Source: Actinotalea sp. JY-7876 (GTDB lineage: Bacteria > Actinomycetota > Actinomycetes > Actinomycetales > Cellulomonadaceae). Taken from it: a stretch of DNA of 64,000 nt. A model generated the notes under the pieces. That model saw nothing but the letters and a program-made list of their open reading frames with translations, was not told the DNA's origin and did no database searches. The stretch spans positions 2,108,001 to 2,172,000 of the forward strand of contig NZ_CP059493.1 in the NCBI RefSeq assembly GCF_014042015.1, given 5' to 3'. Each line of letters opens with the position of its first letter. Position 1 is the first letter of the stretch. The position numbers and the translations under genes were made by a program. This document shows positions 42,775-51,208 of the stretch, one piece after another.

Positions 42775-44085
42775 CTAGGGCCGGCTCCCCCGGTCCGGGC
42801 GCACGAGCCGAACGTGCCACTCGGCGGCGCTGACGTCGGTGAGCGACGCGACCTGGTCCACGACCACCCGCAACCGGGCCGCGTCGTCGTCGGCCGCCGC
42901 CCAGTCGGCCGCGAACGGCGCCTCGAGCGCGGCAGGCGCGCGCTCGTGGAGCACCTCGACGAGGTCCGCCACGATCTCGCGCTGGCGGCCGTACAGCGGC
43001 TCGAGCTCGCGCGGCGCCATGACGAACGTGACCGCGAGGCCCTTGAGCACGAGGATCTCGGCGAGGGTCGGCGCCGGCACCACCAGCTCGGCGTCGTAGC
43101 GCGTGAGCGGCCCGCCCCCGTAGACCTCCCGGGTCGCGTCGATCGCGGCGCCGCAGAACCGGCCGATGAGCTGGCTCGTCATGTCCTTGAGCGCCGCGAG
43201 GGCCCGGCGGGAGCCGTCGAAGCCCTCGACCCACGTGGCCAGCAGCGGCAGGCGGCGCATCGCGTCGTCGAGGGAGGCCGCGTCGACCGCGTGGCCGTAC
43301 CAGAGCCGGACCTGGGCGGCGACGCGCGCGCGGACCTCCGGGTCGCGCAGCACCTCGAGCTCGAGGCGGCCGCCGACCACCGCGTCCTCCACGTCGTGGA
43401 CGGAGTAGGAGATGTCGTCGGCCAGGTCCATGACCTGGGCCTCGAGGCACCGCACGCGGTCGGGCGCGCCCTGGCGGAGCCACGCGAACACCTCGGCGTC
43501 GTCGGCGTAGACGCCGAACTTGGCCGACGGCGTCCCGTCCGGCCCGGGCGGCGCGTCGGGCGCCGACCAGGGGTACTTGACCGACGCGTCGAGGCTCGCA
43601 CGCGTGAGGTTCAGGCCGACCGGCCGGCCGGTGCGGGGGTCGGTGACCTTGGGCTCGAGGCGGGTGAGGAGGCGCAGGGTCTGGGCGTTGCCCTCGAACC
43701 CGCCGATGCCGGCGCTCAGCTCCGCGAGCGCCCGCTCCCCGTTGTGACCGAACGGCGGGTGGCCGAGGTCGTGGGCGAGGCACGCCGCGTCCACGACGTC
43801 GGGATCGCACCCGAGGGCCTTGCCGAGCTCGCGACCCACCTGCGCGACCTCGAGCGTGTGCGTCAGGCGCGTGCGCACGAAGTCGTCGGTCGACGGGCCG
43901 AGCACCTGCGTCTTGGCACCCAGGCGTCGCAGCGCCGAGGAGTGCAGGATGCGTGCCCGGTCGCGCTCGAACGGCGTGCGCTGCTGGGACTTGGGAGCCT
44001 CGGGCAGCCATCGGTGCCGGTCCTGGTCCGTGTAGGCCCCGGTGCGGGGGCCGGTGGGGCGGGAGGCGTCGGGCACGCCGTTCAC
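42775..44085 (-). CDS. dgt: Deoxyguanosinetriphosphate triphosphohydrolase-like protein
   Basis: A 436-residue HD-domain phosphohydrolase that removes triphosphate from dNTPs, especially dGTP. The metal-binding HD motif is in ACLAHDLGHPPFGHNGE, and RTRLTHTLEVAQVGREL provides the first His; the later HDVEDAV carries further ligands. The GTG at 44085 (product MNGVPDASRP) is my choice; GTG 44076 is possible. Dgt commonly neighbours dnaG in actinomycetes. Confidence 0.92.
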   Translation of the reverse strand: MNGVPDASRPTGPRTGAYTDQDRHRWLPEAPKSQQRTPFERDRARILHSSALRRLGAKTQVLGPSTDDFVRTRLTHTLEVAQVGRELGKALGCDPDVVDAACLAHDLGHPPFGHNGERALAELSAGIGGFEGNAQTLRLLTRLEPKVTDPRTGRPVGLNLTRASLDASVKYPWSAPDAPPGPDGTPSAKFGVYADDAEVFAWLRQGAPDRVRCLEAQVMDLADDISYSVHDVEDAVVGGRLELEVLRDPEVRARVAAQVRLWYGHAVDAASLDDAMRRLPLLATWVEGFDGSRRALAALKDMTSQLIGRFCGAAIDATREVYGGGPLTRYDAELVVPAPTLAEILVLKGLAVTFVMAPRELEPLYGRQREIVADLVEVLHERAPAALEAPFAADWAAADDDAARLRVVVDQVASLTDVSAAEWHVRLVRPDRGSRP

Positions 44086-44120
44086 CCTAGCCAGCGCCGT
44101 CTCCCGCCGCGGGACCTGCC

Positions 44121-45986
44121 TCACACCGCGGGCCGGTCGAGGCGCCACACCCCGACGCCCGGCCCCTGCCCCGGCACGAGCAGGCCGTCCCCGCCGCGCC
44201 GCAGGTCCGGGCCGTGCAGCGTCGTGGCGCCGGCGCCGAGCCCTTCCGGCAGGACGGCGCCCGACCACGGCGCGCGGGCCACGGCGACGAGGACGCTCTC
44301 CTCGGGGGTCTCGCGCAGGTAGAGCACCGCGTCGTCCTCCACCAGCAGCCAGCGCAGCCCGCCGCGGCGCAGTGCCGCGGAGGCCCGGCGCACGGCGATG
44401 AGCGAGCGGTAGGTCTCGAAGGTCCGGGAGTGCCAGCGCTCCGGGCGGTCCCACGGCATGGTGACGCGCGCGTGCTCGCCGTTGTCGCCCGTGGCGCCCA
44501 CCTCGTCCCCCGCGAAGATCATCGGGGTGCCGGGGTAGGTCATGAGCAGCCCGACCGCGACCTCGACCGCGGCGTCGACCTCACCCTCGGGCCGCACCCC
44601 CGCCCCCACCGTGGTGCGCAGCCGCGGGGTGTCGTGGGACCCGAGCATGTTCCACTGGTGCGCGGTGACCTGCCACGGGACGAGCGCGTCGAAGTCGCGC
44701 ATCGCGCCGACCATCGCCCCACCGGGACGCCGCGGCCGCGGCACGGGCAGGCCCAGCATCGGCGCCGTGCTCCCGGGCGGCGTCAGCCACGTCCACACCG
44801 GCCGCGTGAAGCCGGTGTAGTTCATCGCCGCGTGCCAGGTGTCACCCGTCAGGTCGCGCGAGGCGTCGTGGAAGTGCTCGCCGACCAGGAGGGCGTCGGG
44901 GTTCTGCGCGGCCACGGTGGCGCGGATCGCGCGGGCGACCTCGTGCGTGAGGTCCACGTCGCGGTAGCGGCCGGTCATGTTGGCGACGTCGATGCGCCAC
45001 CCGTCCAGCGCGAAGGGCTCGCGGAGCCACCGGGCCACCACCGAGTCCTGGCCCCGGACCAGCCGGTCGGCGAGCGCCGGGGCTCGGTGGTCGAGCTTGG
45101 GCAGGCTCGCGTGGCCGAGCCACCCCACGTGGCCCGCGTCGGTCCAGTGGTAGAACGAGGCCTCCACCGAGCCCCGGTCCGCGGCGGCCCGCCGGAACCA
45201 CTCGTGGGCGTCGCCGGTGTGGTTGGTGGTCAGGTCACCCATGACCCGCACCCCGCGCCGGTGTGCCTGGGCCACGAGCGAGGCCAGGGCCTCGTCGCCC
45301 CCGAGCAGGGGGTCGACGTGCTCGAAGGTGCTCGCGTCGTAGCGGTGGTTGGACCGGGCCGGGAAGAACGGCGTGAGGTACAGGACGTCCGCGCCGAGCT
45401 GCCGCAGGTGGTCCAGCCGCTCCTCGATCCCGCGCAGGTCCCCACCGAAGAGCTGACGCGGCGTGCTCGGGCCCGAGCCCACGGGCTCGTCGTCCCAGTC
45501 CGCCGGCTCGGCCCAGTCGGGCAGACCGGAGCCGGCCGGCGCGTCGGCCGACCGCGCGAAGCGGTCGGGGAAGACCTGGTAGACGACGGCGTCGCGGGCC
45601 CAGGCCGGCGCCGGGGTGTGCACGGTGAGGCGGAAGTCGGCCGCGTCGGGCACGTCCCGGGCGTGGACCCCCCGGCCGTTGAGCCACCGGTAGCCGCCGG
45701 GCTCGTCGAGCAGGAAGCGGTAGGACGTCACCGGGTTGTGCACCTCGACCTCGGCCACGTACCAGCGCTCGCCGCCGGCCGTGACGTCGAGGCGGGCCGG
45801 CGTCACGTGCGGCTCGCCGTCGCGCACCGTGCGCAGGTGCACCGCCCGCGTCGGCGCGTCCTGCGGCACGCGCACGCGCACCGGCACCACGTCGCCCAGC
45901 CGCGGCGTGGCGTCCGGCACGTGCCGGACGCTCCCGTCGTGGTGGGCGTCCAGGCGCACGGGCCGGGCCGTCCCGCCTGCGGTCAT
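44121..45986 (-). CDS. GH13 alpha-glucan hydrolase with N-terminal beta-domain
   Basis: A 621-residue cytoplasmic glycosidase, with no signal peptide. An N-terminal beta-sandwich (about 1-125, like CBM34) precedes the GH13 barrel, with nucleophile Asp333 in DGWRIDVAN, acid/base Glu370 in LLVGEHFHD and stabiliser Asp452 in SHDTPR. This architecture suggests neopullulanase/cyclomaltodextrinase or maltodextrin glucosidase. It is the last gene of the malEFG operon, starting 13 bases after malG, so it probably degrades imported maltodextrins. Confidence 0.88.
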   Translation of the reverse strand: MTAGGTARPVRLDAHHDGSVRHVPDATPRLGDVVPVRVRVPQDAPTRAVHLRTVRDGEPHVTPARLDVTAGGERWYVAEVEVHNPVTSYRFLLDEPGGYRWLNGRGVHARDVPDAADFRLTVHTPAPAWARDAVVYQVFPDRFARSADAPAGSGLPDWAEPADWDDEPVGSGPSTPRQLFGGDLRGIEERLDHLRQLGADVLYLTPFFPARSNHRYDASTFEHVDPLLGGDEALASLVAQAHRRGVRVMGDLTTNHTGDAHEWFRRAAADRGSVEASFYHWTDAGHVGWLGHASLPKLDHRAPALADRLVRGQDSVVARWLREPFALDGWRIDVANMTGRYRDVDLTHEVARAIRATVAAQNPDALLVGEHFHDASRDLTGDTWHAAMNYTGFTRPVWTWLTPPGSTAPMLGLPVPRPRRPGGAMVGAMRDFDALVPWQVTAHQWNMLGSHDTPRLRTTVGAGVRPEGEVDAAVEVAVGLLMTYPGTPMIFAGDEVGATGDNGEHARVTMPWDRPERWHSRTFETYRSLIAVRRASAALRRGGLRWLLVEDDAVLYLRETPEESVLVAVARAPWSGAVLPEGLGAGATTLHGPDLRRGGDGLLVPGQGPGVGVWRLDRPAV

Positions 45987-45999
45987 CCCTTGCTCGCGG

Positions 46000-46932
46000 T
46001 CATCCCTTGACGGAGCCCGCCGTGAGCCCACCGACGATGTAGCGCTGCAGGAAGATGAACAGCACCACGACCGGGATCGCGCTGATCACGGCACCGGCGG
46101 CGAACAGCCCCCAGTTCGCCGAGAGCAGGTCGGACACCCACTGGTACAGGCCGACCGCGAGCGTCCAGTTCTCCTCGGACTGCAGGATGAGCTTGGCCAG
46201 CAGGAAGTCCGAGAACGAGGAGATGAAGGACAGCAGGCCGACGACGGCCAGGATCGGCGCGACCAGCCGCAGCACGATCGTCCAGTAGATCTGTGCGTGC
46301 GTGGCGCCGTCGATCTTGGCCGCCTCGTCGAGCTCCTTGGGCACGGTGTTGAAGAAGCCGTACATGAGGAACGTGTTCACCCCGAGCGCGCCGCCCAGGT
46401 AGACCATGATCAGCGCGAGCCGCGAGTTGAGGCCCAGGGCCGGCACGACCTCGCCCAGCGAGAGCAGCAGGAGGAACACGGCGACGAAGGCCAGCAGCTG
46501 CGGGAACATCTGGATGATGAGCAGCGCCGACAGGCCGACCCGGCGCCCGGTGAACCGGAAGCGCGAGAAGGCGTAGGCGGCCGCCGCCCCCATGAGCACG
46601 GTGCCCACGGCCGTCGACGTGGCGACCACGAGCGTGTTGACGACCCAGTTCCAGAACCGCGTGTCGCCCAGGTCGGCGTAGTTCGCGCCGGAGATCGTGC
46701 CGAACAGCTCGTTGGAGCCGGTCAGGGTCCCGCCCTCGGCGAGGGACGCCGAGATGACGTAGAGGATCGGGAAGCCCGCGTACACGATGGCGAGCACGGC
46801 GACGACGTAGCGCCAGCCCAGCTCGCGCCACCAGCGGCGCGGGCCCATGCGGACCTGCGCGGGGTCGGCGGGCCGGCGGCCGCGGCGGGACGCGGTGGCC
46901 GGGGCGGTGGAGGTCAGGTCGGTGGTGGCCAT
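46000..46932 (-). CDS. malG: Maltose/maltodextrin ABC transporter permease MalG
   Basis: A 310-residue permease with about six transmembrane helices. The EAA loop reads KELDEAAKIDGAT (about residues 210-222) and the end YIVGGLTAGSVKG is strongly MalG-like. It starts one base downstream of the malF stop. The GH13 gene follows. Together with MalE and MalF, it imports maltodextrins using an ATPase not encoded here. Confidence 0.95.
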   Translation of the reverse strand: MATTDLTSTAPATASRRGRRPADPAQVRMGPRRWWRELGWRYVVAVLAIVYAGFPILYVISASLAEGGTLTGSNELFGTISGANYADLGDTRFWNWVVNTLVVATSTAVGTVLMGAAAAYAFSRFRFTGRRVGLSALLIIQMFPQLLAFVAVFLLLLSLGEVVPALGLNSRLALIMVYLGGALGVNTFLMYGFFNTVPKELDEAAKIDGATHAQIYWTIVLRLVAPILAVVGLLSFISSFSDFLLAKLILQSEENWTLAVGLYQWVSDLLSANWGLFAAGAVISAIPVVVLFIFLQRYIVGGLTAGSVKG

Positions 46933-46933
46933 G

Positions 46934-48562
46934 TCAGTTGATGTCCTCCAGCGCGCGCGTCCTGCGGAAGCTGATCACCGAGATGGTGGCCACGATGACG
47001 AAGATGACGATCGACAGGGCGCTCGCCAAGCCGTAGTTCTTGGGCGCCCCGCCGTCCAGGCCGGAGATCGAGTACACCATCGTGATGAGGATGTCGGTGG
47101 CCCCGACGGGCACGGAGGCGTCCGGGAACCGCGGCGCCCCCTCGGTGAGCATCTCGATGATGTTGAAGTTGTTGAAGTTGAAGGCGAACGACGAGATGAG
47201 CAGCGGCGTCGTCGCGACGAGGACGAGCGGCAGGGTCACCGACCGCCACAGGCGGACCGGCCCCGCGCCGTCGATCTTGGCGGCCTCGACGATGTCACCC
47301 GGGATGGACTGCAGGGCGCCGGTGCAGATGAGGAACATGTACGGGAAGCCGACCCACAGCTGCACCCCCATCACCGCCACCTTGGCGAGCCACGGGTCGC
47401 CGAGCCAGTTGATGTCGACGCCGCCCAGCAGCACCGTGTTGATGAACCCGTAGTCCCGGTTCAGCATGCCTCGCCACAGCAGGTAGGACATGAAGGCCGG
47501 GAACGCGTACGGGAGGATCAGCAGGGCGCGCAGGACGCGGCGGAACTTAATGCGGTCGTCGTTGAGGACCACCGCGAAGAACAGGCCGACGAAGAACGTC
47601 AGCGCCACGGAGAGCACCGCGAAGACGAGGGTCCAGACGAGCACCTTGAGGAACGGCGTCGAGTACCGCGTGTCGCCGAACGCCTGCACGAAGTTGTCGA
47701 AGCCGACGGTGACCCGCCAGCCCACCGGGAGCTTCGTGCCGTCGGGCGCCTCGAACTGCCCTTCCGCGTTGGGCGCGTACTCGACGCCCGTCGAGGTGTC
47801 GATCATGCGGTCGGTGTCCGCGTCGTACTCGAGGCTCGAGCGGTAGACGTAGCCGTTGCGCCCGTCCTGCGTGCGGATCGAGCCGTCCTCGGGGTCGTCG
47901 GAGACCGGGACCCGCAGCCCTGTCACGTCGCGCTGGCGTTCGAGCACCTGCTGGCGGGTGAGGATCGTCCAGCCCGGCACGTCGGTCACCGTGCCGTCGT
48001 CCACGACGCCGTCGTCGACGTCGTGGAGGGGGTCCTCCGCCGTGCCGACGCGGACCTCGCCGTCGACGTCGAGCGCGAAGCCGAGCTCGCCACCGCCGAG
48101 CGGCCCGGAGCGCTCGACCACCACCAGCGGGTAGGCGGAGGTGCCCTCGACGCGCTTCTCGTTCTGCACCAGGAGGGCCTCGATGGCCTGGTCCTTGGTC
48201 GCGTTGTGCCCGTCGCCGTAGTTCGTGAAGGCCACGTACCCCGTGTAGGCGACGACGAAGATCTGGTACACGAGCAGGAAGGCCAGGCCAGGGAGCAGGT
48301 ACTTCAGCGGCACCGCGCGCTTGGTGAAGTACACCCAGTTCGTGACCGCGAGCAGCACCACGGTGGCCCAGAGGATCGCCTGGTTCCCCTCCGCGATCGC
48401 CGCCATGACGATGTAGACGCCGATCGCGTCGATCAGGGCGACCAGGACGAGCTTGACGAAGAACCCGCGCGAGAAGGTCCGCGCGTGGGACGAGCGTCCA
48501 GCCCGCGCGGCGGCTCCTTCCTCGACGGGCGGCGGGGCGATCGGGGCCTGCGGAGTGCTCAT
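46934..48562 (-). CDS. malF: Maltose/maltodextrin ABC transporter permease MalF
   Basis: A 542-residue permease, much longer than other CUT1 permeases because of a large extracellular insertion (about residues 110-270), as in the P2 loop of E. coli MalF that contacts MalE. N-terminal helices, the EAA loop GDIVEAAKIDGAG (about 415-427) and the terminal RTRALEDIN fit MalF. A 109-bp gap with a perfect 16-bp hairpin separates it from malE, so it is likely expressed less than malE. Confidence 0.95.
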   Translation of the reverse strand: MSTPQAPIAPPPVEEGAAARAGRSSHARTFSRGFFVKLVLVALIDAIGVYIVMAAIAEGNQAILWATVVLLAVTNWVYFTKRAVPLKYLLPGLAFLLVYQIFVVAYTGYVAFTNYGDGHNATKDQAIEALLVQNEKRVEGTSAYPLVVVERSGPLGGGELGFALDVDGEVRVGTAEDPLHDVDDGVVDDGTVTDVPGWTILTRQQVLERQRDVTGLRVPVSDDPEDGSIRTQDGRNGYVYRSSLEYDADTDRMIDTSTGVEYAPNAEGQFEAPDGTKLPVGWRVTVGFDNFVQAFGDTRYSTPFLKVLVWTLVFAVLSVALTFFVGLFFAVVLNDDRIKFRRVLRALLILPYAFPAFMSYLLWRGMLNRDYGFINTVLLGGVDINWLGDPWLAKVAVMGVQLWVGFPYMFLICTGALQSIPGDIVEAAKIDGAGPVRLWRSVTLPLVLVATTPLLISSFAFNFNNFNIIEMLTEGAPRFPDASVPVGATDILITMVYSISGLDGGAPKNYGLASALSIVIFVIVATISVISFRRTRALEDIN

Positions 48563-48623
48563 CGGATCTCCTGAGGTGGCGAGGCGTCGCTGCGTCGCGG
48601 CCGTCGTGACTGTCGCTGGTGGA

Positions 48624-48660
48624 ACGCCGGGCCCGGGAGTACCGCTCCCGGGCCCGGCGT
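48624..48660 (-). terminator. Perfect 16-bp hairpin between malE and malF
   Basis: Bases 48624-48639 pair perfectly with 48645-48660 around loop TACCG, 11 bp beyond the malE stop. It has no U-run. In E. coli the malE-malF gap also contains palindromic sequences that raise MalE over MalF. Partial termination or 3' mRNA protection is likely here as well. Confidence 0.75.
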
Positions 48661-48671
48661 GACGAGGTCCG

Positions 48672-49916
48672 TCAGGAGGCGGCGTCGATGGCGGCCTGGA
48701 TGTCCGTCACCATCTTCTCCCAGCCGGCGACCGGCTCGATGGAGCCGCTGATGATCCCGGCCTCGGTGGCGCCCCAGAAGCTCCACACGGCACCCATCTC
48801 GGGCAGTGCGGGCGACGGGAGGGCGTCCTCGGCGACGACGCGGAAGCCCGCGGTCAGCGGGTCCTCGGAGGCGACGTCGGCCGCGGCCGTCAGCGCCGGC
48901 AGGCGGTTGCCGGCCTCGTACAGCGCGACCTGGGCCTCCTCGGTGGCCATGTAGCCGGTGAGGAAGTCGCTCGCGATGAGCTGGTTGTCGCTCTGCGCGT
49001 TGACGTAGAACCCGGGCACGCCCGAGAACGGCCGCGCGGGCTCGCCGCCGGCGCTCGGGATCGGGTCGACCGCGAGGTCCATGCCCTCGAACGTCGACAG
49101 CATCCAGGGGCCACCCAGGATGTAGGGCGACTCCCCGTTCTTGAACGCCTCGACGGCGATGTCGTAGGTCATCGAGGTGCTCAGCACGCCGGCGTCGGCC
49201 TGCGCCTTGAGCCACTGCGCGAACGCGGTGCCGGGCTCGCCGCCGAGCTCGAGCTCGGGCAGGTAGGCGCCCTCCGCGTCCTGGGCGAAGACCTCCGCCC
49301 CGAACGAGGTCTGGAACGGGTACATCGTGTACGGGTCGCCGTCCTCGCCCACCTGCACGAGGAACGGGTACGTCGTGCCCGCGGCACGGCCCTGGGCGAT
49401 CATCTCGTCGAAGGTGGCGGGCGTGGAGTCCGCGAGCGCCGTGTTGCGGATGATCGCGATGTTCTCGATCGCGTAGGGAAGGCCGTAGATCTGGCCGTCG
49501 TAGGTCCACGCCTCGATGGCGATCTCCTCGAAGTCGCCCGCGAGGTCACCCAGCTCGACCGGGGCGACCACGCCGTTGGTCGTGAACTCGCCGAGCCAGT
49601 CCGAGGCGCCGACCGTGAGGTCCGGGCCCTCGCCCGTCGGCACCTGCGCGAGGAAGTCCGCGCGGATGTCGTCGAAGTTCTTCAGCACGGTCTCGACCGT
49701 CGTGCCGGTCTCCTCCTCGAACGCCGCCGCGGCGGACTCGACGGCCGCCTGCCGGGTCTCGTCGACCCAGACGGTCAGGGTGCCGCCCTCTCCGGCACCG
49801 CCGGTCTCCTCGGTGGCAGCGCCGGTGTCCTCGGTGTCCGTGTCGCCCCCGCCGCAGGCGGCCAGGGTCAGGGCGGCGCCGAGGGCAGCCGCGACGAGTG
49901 GGATGCTCCGTCGCAT
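48672..49916 (-). CDS. malE: Maltose/maltodextrin-binding lipoprotein
   Basis: A 414-residue solute-binding protein with a Sec lipoprotein signal ending LAAC (Cys21) and a Thr/Glu/Gly-rich linker. Sequence features such as GGTLTVWVDETR and YGLPYAIENIAIIRN fit MalE-like proteins. It is lipid-anchored on the outer face and passes maltodextrins to MalF/MalG. GGAG precedes the ATG. Its promoter lies in the 149-bp gap shared with malR, which contains candidate operators. Confidence 0.93.
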   Translation of the reverse strand: MRRSIPLVAAALGAALTLAACGGGDTDTEDTGAATEETGGAGEGGTLTVWVDETRQAAVESAAAAFEEETGTTVETVLKNFDDIRADFLAQVPTGEGPDLTVGASDWLGEFTTNGVVAPVELGDLAGDFEEIAIEAWTYDGQIYGLPYAIENIAIIRNTALADSTPATFDEMIAQGRAAGTTYPFLVQVGEDGDPYTMYPFQTSFGAEVFAQDAEGAYLPELELGGEPGTAFAQWLKAQADAGVLSTSMTYDIAVEAFKNGESPYILGGPWMLSTFEGMDLAVDPIPSAGGEPARPFSGVPGFYVNAQSDNQLIASDFLTGYMATEEAQVALYEAGNRLPALTAAADVASEDPLTAGFRVVAEDALPSPALPEMGAVWSFWGATEAGIISGSIEPVAGWEKMVTDIQAAIDAAS

Positions 49917-50004
49917 CGTGTTCTCCAGTGGTTCGTGTTTCTCGCCGCCGGGCCGTGCCGCGTCGACTCTGATACGGCGACGCTAACGCCGCGGATAGCG
50001 CGCT

Positions 50005-50041
50005 GCAAATCGTTGCGGTAACTTTCAGGTCACGTCGTTGC
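50005..50041. promoter_or_regulatory. Candidate MalR operator region
   Basis: GCAAATCGTTGC (50005-50016) is an inverted repeat with GCAA/TTGC ends, and CGTTGC recurs at 50036-50041, 25 bp away. The stretch is AT-richer than its surroundings. LacI-type MalR operators of actinomycetes have TTGCA/TGCAA elements, which fits. It lies between the divergent malE and malR starts and could control both. Confidence 0.55.
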
Positions 50042-50065
50042 AGACCGAACCCGAGGGGAGGACAG

Positions 50066-51151
50066 GTGTCCTCTACGCTGCCGACCGTGCGCACCAGGCT
50101 GAAGGACCTCGCCGACCAGGCGGGCGTCAGCACGGCCACCGTGTCCCGCGTCCTGAACGGCAAGGCCGGCGTCGCCGCCGACACCCGCAAGGCCGTCCTC
50201 GCCGCGCTGGACGTGCTCGGCTACGACCGTCCCGAGAAGCTCCGGACCCGCTCCGAGGGGCTGGTCGGGCTCATCGTCCCGGAGCTCGACAACCCCGTCT
50301 TCCCCGCCCTCGCGCAGGCGATCGAGACCATGCTCTCCGAGCGGGGCTACACCCCGTTGCTGTGCACCCAGTCCCCCGGCGGCACCACGGAGGACGAGTA
50401 CGTCGAGATGCTGCTCGAGCACGGCGTCGACGGCATCGTCTTCGTCTCGGGCCGCCACGCCGACATGGCCGCGGGCCGTGACCGCTACCACCGCCTGCGC
50501 AGCCGCGGGGTGCCGATCGTGCTGGTCAACGGCTTCGCGCGCGGCGTCGACGCCCTGGCCGTCTCCACCGACGACGTCGTCGCCGTCGAGCTCTCGCTGC
50601 GCCACCTCGCCTCCCTGGGCCACACCCGCATCGGTCTCGCGATCGGCCCGGACCGGTACATCCCGGCGCACCGCAAGGTCGCGGCGTTCACGGCGGCCCT
50701 GCAGCGCCGCGACCCGGCGGCCGACCCGGCCGAGCACGTGGTCAGCACGCTCTTCACCGTCGAGGGCGGGCAGGCCGCGGGCGGCGAGCTCATCGACAGC
50801 GGCCACACGGCCCTGATCTGCGGGTCCGACCTCATGGCCCTCGGCGCCATCCGCGCCGCCCGCTCGCGCGGGCTCCGCGTGCCCGAGGACGTCTCCGTCG
50901 TCGGCTTCGACGACTCCCCGCTCATCGCCTTCACCGACCCGCCGCTGACCACCGTGCGCCAGCCGGTGGAGCGGATGGGCAAGGCCGCCGTCAGCGCCCT
51001 GCTCTCCGAGATCTCCGGCACCCGTGTCCCCCGCACCGAGCTGCTCTTCCACCCCGAGCTCATCGTGCGTGGCTCGACGGGTCCGGTCGCCGCCGCCGCG
51101 ATGGTGGCGGCGCGCGTCCCGGCCGTCGACGCGACCGCCGTCGCCAACTGA
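50066..51151 (+). CDS. malR: LacI-family maltose operon repressor
   Basis: A 361-residue LacI/GalR regulator with helix-turn-helix LKDLADQAGVSTATVSRVLN (about residues 12-31) and a sugar-sensing domain ending in VVGFDDSPLIAFTDPPLTTVRQ. It is divergent from malE and followed by an alpha-glucosidase gene, so control of maltodextrin uptake and hydrolysis is very likely. GTG 50066 lies four bases after GGGGAGG; GTG 50087 is a possible alternative start. Probably autoregulated. Confidence 0.9.
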   Translation: MSSTLPTVRTRLKDLADQAGVSTATVSRVLNGKAGVAADTRKAVLAALDVLGYDRPEKLRTRSEGLVGLIVPELDNPVFPALAQAIETMLSERGYTPLLCTQSPGGTTEDEYVEMLLEHGVDGIVFVSGRHADMAAGRDRYHRLRSRGVPIVLVNGFARGVDALAVSTDDVVAVELSLRHLASLGHTRIGLAIGPDRYIPAHRKVAAFTAALQRRDPAADPAEHVVSTLFTVEGGQAAGGELIDSGHTALICGSDLMALGAIRAARSRGLRVPEDVSVVGFDDSPLIAFTDPPLTTVRQPVERMGKAAVSALLSEISGTRVPRTELLFHPELIVRGSTGPVAAAAMVAARVPAVDATAVAN

Positions 51152-51208
51152 CGCCCCCGGCGTCCCGACGCCGCGTCCCCCGCATCCACCGACACCACCG
51201 GGAAGCTC

